DNA of 64,000 nucleotides from Cryptosporangium minutisporangium. GTDB taxonomy: Bacteria > Actinomycetota > Actinomycetes > Mycobacteriales > Cryptosporangiaceae. A model generated the notes under the pieces. It saw only the letters and a program-made list of their open reading frames with translations. It ran no database searches and had not been told where the DNA came from. Below are positions 61,012-64,000 of the stretch, in pieces (position 1 is the stretch's first letter; every line of letters starts with the position of its first letter). The DNA lies in NCBI RefSeq assembly GCF_039536245.1, contig NZ_BAAAYN010000018.1:62001-126000 (forward strand), read 5' to 3'. The position numbers and the translations under genes are program-made.

Positions 61012-62580
61012 ATGGGCACCGACTTCGACTTCTTGCAGCTGCGAACCATCCGACCAGGCCCCGAGCTGGTCGGCGTTCTCACGGCGCTCGACCCGATGCC
61101 CCGGTCCGGGCTGGACGCGAACGGTCTGCCCGAGGCATTGCCCGACGCGGCCGACCAGGTCGTGATCGCCCAGGCCTGGCAGCGCGTGATCGCCTGGGCG
61201 GACGCCCGATTGAACGCGGCGATCCTCGACGTGGCCGGCCGCTCGGCCGAGGCCGACGAGGAAGACTGGGGCCGCGAAGAGGTCGCCGCCGCGCTCCGCA
61301 TGTCCAACGCCGGAGCCGCCGACCGCATCGACGTGGCGCGGGCACTGTCCGGCCGCCGGTTCCTCACCGGCCGGGCCCTGGCCGAGGGGCGCATCACCTA
61401 TCGCCACGCCGCCGAGATCGCCAACGGCCTCCAGCCTCTCGAGGACGACGATCTCGCCGCCGAGGCCGAAGCCCGTCTCCTCGACGCCGCTTCGAAGAAG
61501 ACCCCCGCGCAGACCGCCACGCGCGCCCGCAAGGAAGTCATCAAGGCCGACCCGGAGGGAGCCGACAAGCGTGCCAAGCGCGCGCGGACCGGCCGCCGCG
61601 TCGACTTCTTGCCTCTTCCCGACGCCATGACCGAACTCCGCGCCTTCCTGCCCGCCGAGGGTGCCGCCCGCATCCGGATCGCGCTCAACCAGCTGGCCGG
61701 GCGCTCGCGCTTCGCCGGCGACAAGCGCACGATCGACCAACGCCGCGCCGATGCCCTCGTCGCCCTCTCCGAACTGGGCCTTCTCGCGGCCGATCAGCGC
61801 GCGTGGCTACCCGAGACGACCTCGCCGGACGGTCGACCGAGCGACGCTTCGGGCGCTCCCCCGCCCGGCGCCGACCCGACCGGCACCGACACCGACACCG
61901 ACACCGACGACCCTGATCCCGGCGCGGCGTCCGACGCCTTCCTGCGACGCTGGGCGCGGGCCGTCCGGGCGATCGTGACCGGCCGGCGCGCCGCCCCGCC
62001 GCGCGTCGCCCTCGTCGCGCCGTTGAGCACCGCGCTCCGGGGCACCCACGAACCCGGAGACCTCACGGGCTACGGCCCCGTACCGCCCTCGATCGTCCGC
62101 GAGCTGGCCGGCGATGGACGCTGGGAGAAGTGGCTCGCCGACCGGCGCGGCGTCGTCGCCGACCTCGGCCGCTCGGTCTACCGCCCGTCCACCTCGTTGG
62201 CGGCGCTGGTGCGCGCCAACTACCCCACCTGCATGTTCCCCGGCTGCTCGCAGCCGTCCTACCGCTGCGACCTCGACCACAACGTCCGGCGCATCGACGG
62301 CGGCACGACCGGCCGGGCCAACCTGGTGCCGCTCTGCCGCCGCCATCACCGCGCGAAGGACGAAGCGGGCTGGCAGATCGACCATGACGTCGAGCAGAGG
62401 ACCTGCACCTGGATCAGCCCCGCCGGTCACAGCTACACGGTCCAGGCACCTGGCTACGACGTCGAGACGTCGCCGTTCGATTGCTCCGACCGGGACGATC
62501 CGGTCAGCCCATCGCTGGCTTCAGTCGTCGCCGCACCCGTTGCCACCTCGGACGTGGACGACGACCCACCGCCCTTCTGA
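61012..62580 (+). CDS. 13E12-type DUF222/HNH endonuclease
   Basis: A 522-residue protein of the actinobacterial DUF222-HNH family. DUF222 covers about 30-330 (WQRVIAWADARLNAAILDVA, EEVAAALRMSNAGAADRIDV, GRALAEGRITYRHAAEIANG); an Asp/Thr repeat (TDTDTDTDD) interrupts it near 290. The HNH nuclease motif is CMFPGCSQPSYRCDLDHNVR ... LCRRHHRAKDEAGW. Such genes are multicopy and are suspected mobile or DNA-maintenance genes. A truncated relative is at 25337. ATG 61012; TGTGGACAA (DnaA-box-like) lies at 60966-60974. Confidence 0.9.
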   Translation: MGTDFDFLQLRTIRPGPELVGVLTALDPMPRSGLDANGLPEALPDAADQVVIAQAWQRVIAWADARLNAAILDVAGRSAEADEEDWGREEVAAALRMSNAGAADRIDVARALSGRRFLTGRALAEGRITYRHAAEIANGLQPLEDDDLAAEAEARLLDAASKKTPAQTATRARKEVIKADPEGADKRAKRARTGRRVDFLPLPDAMTELRAFLPAEGAARIRIALNQLAGRSRFAGDKRTIDQRRADALVALSELGLLAADQRAWLPETTSPDGRPSDASGAPPPGADPTGTDTDTDTDDPDPGAASDAFLRRWARAVRAIVTGRRAAPPRVALVAPLSTALRGTHEPGDLTGYGPVPPSIVRELAGDGRWEKWLADRRGVVADLGRSVYRPSTSLAALVRANYPTCMFPGCSQPSYRCDLDHNVRRIDGGTTGRANLVPLCRRHHRAKDEAGWQIDHDVEQRTCTWISPAGHSYTVQAPGYDVETSPFDCSDRDDPVSPSLASVVAAPVATSDVDDDPPPF

Positions 62581-62597
62581 GCGGACCACCGCACGAC

Positions 62598-62676
62598 GGT
62601 CACCGGGCCCCACGGGAGCCCGGTCACCGGCATGCCCGCCGCACGCGGCGCACCGGCATGCCCGCCGCACGGGGCG
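62598..62676. repeat. Hairpin and 26-bp direct repeat between convergent genes
   Basis: GGTCACCGGGC (from 62598) and GCCCGGTCACC pair with one mismatch and probably act as terminator for the HNH and pirin genes. Immediately after, a 26-bp unit beginning CACCGGCATGCCCGCCGCAC is present twice in tandem (62625-62650 and 62651-62676, one difference). Confidence 0.65.
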
Positions 62677-62689
62677 CACCACCGTCCGC

Positions 62690-63676
62690 TCAAGGTTGAC
62701 CGGTCTCGCCGGCCACATCCGCGTGCACCGCCGGGATGCTGCCGAGTCGACCGGCGCGGAAGTCCTCGAACGCCTGCACCACCTCGGCCCGCGTGTTCAT
62801 GACGAACGGCCCGGCCATAGCCACCGGCTCCCGGATCGGCTGACCACCGAGCAGCACGACGTCGAGGTTCGGCGTCCGCGACTCCTGGGTGGGGTTCGCC
62901 GCGACCGTGATCGTGTTGCCATCCTCCAGGACCGCCAGCTGCCCGGTCCGGATCGGGCGTCCCTTCGCGCCGACGGTGCCGGCTCCGCCGAGGACGTACA
63001 CGAGCGCGTTGAAGTCCCCCCGCCACGGCACGGTGACGCTCGCCCCCGGGCTCAGGGTCGCGTGCACGATCGTGATCGGCGTGTACGTACTGCCCGGCCC
63101 GGCGTGGCCGTCCAGCTCACCGGCGATCACGCGGAGCAGCGCCCCGCCGTCCGGTGAGCTGAGCAGCGCGACCTTGTTACCCCGGATGTCCTGGTACCGC
63201 GGCGACGCGAACTTCGACGCGCGCGGCAGATTGACCCAGAGCTGCAGCCCGTGGAAGAGACCCCCGCTGGCCACGAGGTGCTCGGGCGGCGTCTCGATGT
63301 GCAGGATGCCACCGCCCGCGGTCATCCACTGCGTGTCACCGTTGGTGATCAGCCCACCGCCGCCGTTCGAGTCCTGGTGGGCCATCTCGCCGTCGATCAT
63401 GTAGGTCACGGTCTCGAAGCCCCGATGGGGGTGCCACGGCGTTCCCTTCGGCTCCCCGGCGCCGTACTCGACTTCACCCATTTGGTCCAGGTGGATGAAC
63501 GGGTCGAGTGCGCGGAGATCCACCCCGGCGAACGCCCTCCGGACCGGGAACCCCTCGCCCTCGTACCCCTGCGGCGCGGTGGTGAGGCTGGTCACCACGC
63601 GCGGACGGTCGACGACGGGGTCGATCGGCGCGAGCCTCGGCAGGGCGAGCGGATTGTCGACGGTGATCGCAGGCAT
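62690..63676 (-). CDS. Pirin family protein
   Basis: A 328-residue bicupin. The metal-binding motif is complete: WHPHRGFETVTYMIDGEM and the downstream His/Glu in GGGILHIETPPEH. LDPFIHLDQMGEVEYGAGEP is typical. Pirins act as quercetinases or redox-linked regulators; role here unknown. ATG 63676 has GGGAGG upstream. A short palindrome in its promoter may bind a BlaI/CopY-like repressor. Confidence 0.9.
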   Translation of the reverse strand: MPAITVDNPLALPRLAPIDPVVDRPRVVTSLTTAPQGYEGEGFPVRRAFAGVDLRALDPFIHLDQMGEVEYGAGEPKGTPWHPHRGFETVTYMIDGEMAHQDSNGGGGLITNGDTQWMTAGGGILHIETPPEHLVASGGLFHGLQLWVNLPRASKFASPRYQDIRGNKVALLSSPDGGALLRVIAGELDGHAGPGSTYTPITIVHATLSPGASVTVPWRGDFNALVYVLGGAGTVGAKGRPIRTGQLAVLEDGNTITVAANPTQESRTPNLDVVLLGGQPIREPVAMAGPFVMNTRAEVVQAFEDFRAGRLGSIPAVHADVAGETGQP

Positions 63677-63711
63677 CGGAACCTCCCAGGGTGTGGCGCA
63701 CTTGACCACTT

Positions 63712-63725
63712 CTACAATGTAGATG
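63712..63725. promoter_or_regulatory. Palindrome upstream of pirin (BlaI/CopY-like)
   Basis: TCTACAATGTAGA is a perfect 5-bp inverted repeat with a 3-bp centre in the AT-rich gap between pirin and the divergent VanZ-like gene. It resembles the TACA...TGTA boxes used by BlaI/CopY-type repressors; no such gene is in the window. Confidence 0.5.
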
Positions 63726-63771
63726 ACGTGTCAACCATTCCCGAGGCGCCCGGGGATGGCACGATGCGCGC

Positions 63772-64000
63772 GTGGTCGGATCAACCTGGTACGGCGTCGT
63801 CGTGGTCGCAGCCGCAGCGCTCGTTCCCGCTGCGGGCGTCGCGATCGCGCTGGCACGACGGCGGGCCCGGCGCGGTGCTGCGCATCCGTGGCGGTGGTCG
63901 TTCGCCGAGGTCGGGCTCGTTGTCGGCACCGCGCCGTGGCTCTGGATGATCCTGACCCCGCGAGGATCGGGACGGTCGGTGGAGGCGGTCCCGCTGGTCG
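63772..64000 (+). CDS. VanZ-family membrane protein, 3' truncated by window edge
   Basis: The frame from GTG 63772 stays open to the end of the window (76 codons). TWYGVVVVAAAALVPAAGV forms a first membrane helix; HPWRWSFAEVGLVVGTAPWL and MILTPRGSG resemble the N-terminal part of actinobacterial VanZ-like proteins. Function unknown. Divergent from pirin. Confidence 0.7.
   Translation, partial: MVGSTWYGVVVVAAAALVPAAGVAIALARRRARRGAAHPWRWSFAEVGLVVGTAPWLWMILTPRGSGRSVEAVPLV

Overview
The window is chromosomal DNA of a very high-GC actinomycete. The evidence is the frequent GTG starts, the 4-bp stop/start overlaps, F420-type chemistry, a fasR-fabD-fabH-acpP-fabF locus, a DUF3145 gene and DUF222/HNH (13E12-type) genes. 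The mix looks more like a soil, spore-forming lineage (Cryptosporangium/Frankia/Micromonospora-like) than Streptomyces, but genus assignment is inference. No rRNA, tRNA, CRISPR array, IS element or prophage was seen.

Layout. 0-2.7 kb: the end of a B12-binding radical SAM gene, an F420-type luciferase-like oxidoreductase and a small membrane protein around a hairpin terminator. 2.7-5.1 kb: a chemoreceptor split into two overlapping genes (PAS sensor plus soluble signalling domain) and an alpha/beta hydrolase. 5.2-11.9 kb: the type II fatty acid synthesis locus, with the regulator fasR, a near-ideal operator palindrome, fabD (with an unusual C-terminal barrel domain), fabH, acpP, fabF and an accD6-like carboxyltransferase. 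12-16.7 kb: a NagZ-like GH3 glycosidase, DUF3145, a voltage-gated-type K+ channel and unknown proteins.

16.7-23.5 kb is the most interesting block. One arm on the minus strand runs sugar-phosphate cyclase (2-epi-5-epi-valiolone synthase family), SDR, GMC oxidoreductase and Gfo/Idh/MocA oxidoreductase. The divergent arm is a HAD phosphatase followed by a trehalose-synthase-like GT4 glycosyltransferase. Nearly all junctions overlap by a few bases, and the shared promoter region is AT-rich with a palindrome. This reads as a compact C7-cyclitol (pseudosugar or pseudodisaccharide) pathway whose product I cannot name.

26.7-41 kb: a long minus-strand L-rhamnose operon (ABC transporter rhaT-P-Q-S, mutarotase, isomerase, aldolase/dehydrogenase fusion RhaEW, kinase) that continues into lutABC. 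Rhamnose could thus be taken to DHAP plus L-lactate and then pyruvate. A divergent LacI-type regulator and two matching palindromes control it, and strong hairpins sit right after internal stop codons. 41-53 kb: a PAP2-GtrA fusion, TetR regulator, HAD-IIA phosphatase, PHP protein, DoxX-like protein, XdhC-like protein, acyltransferase, two STAS proteins, DUF3817, a family-A DNA polymerase-like protein and an aldo/keto reductase. 53-64 kb: serA, a PAS/SpoIIE phosphatase, a fused SecDF, a CPA2 antiporter, an intact 13E12-type HNH gene (a truncated relative lies at 25.3 kb), pirin, and the start of a VanZ-like gene that runs off the end.
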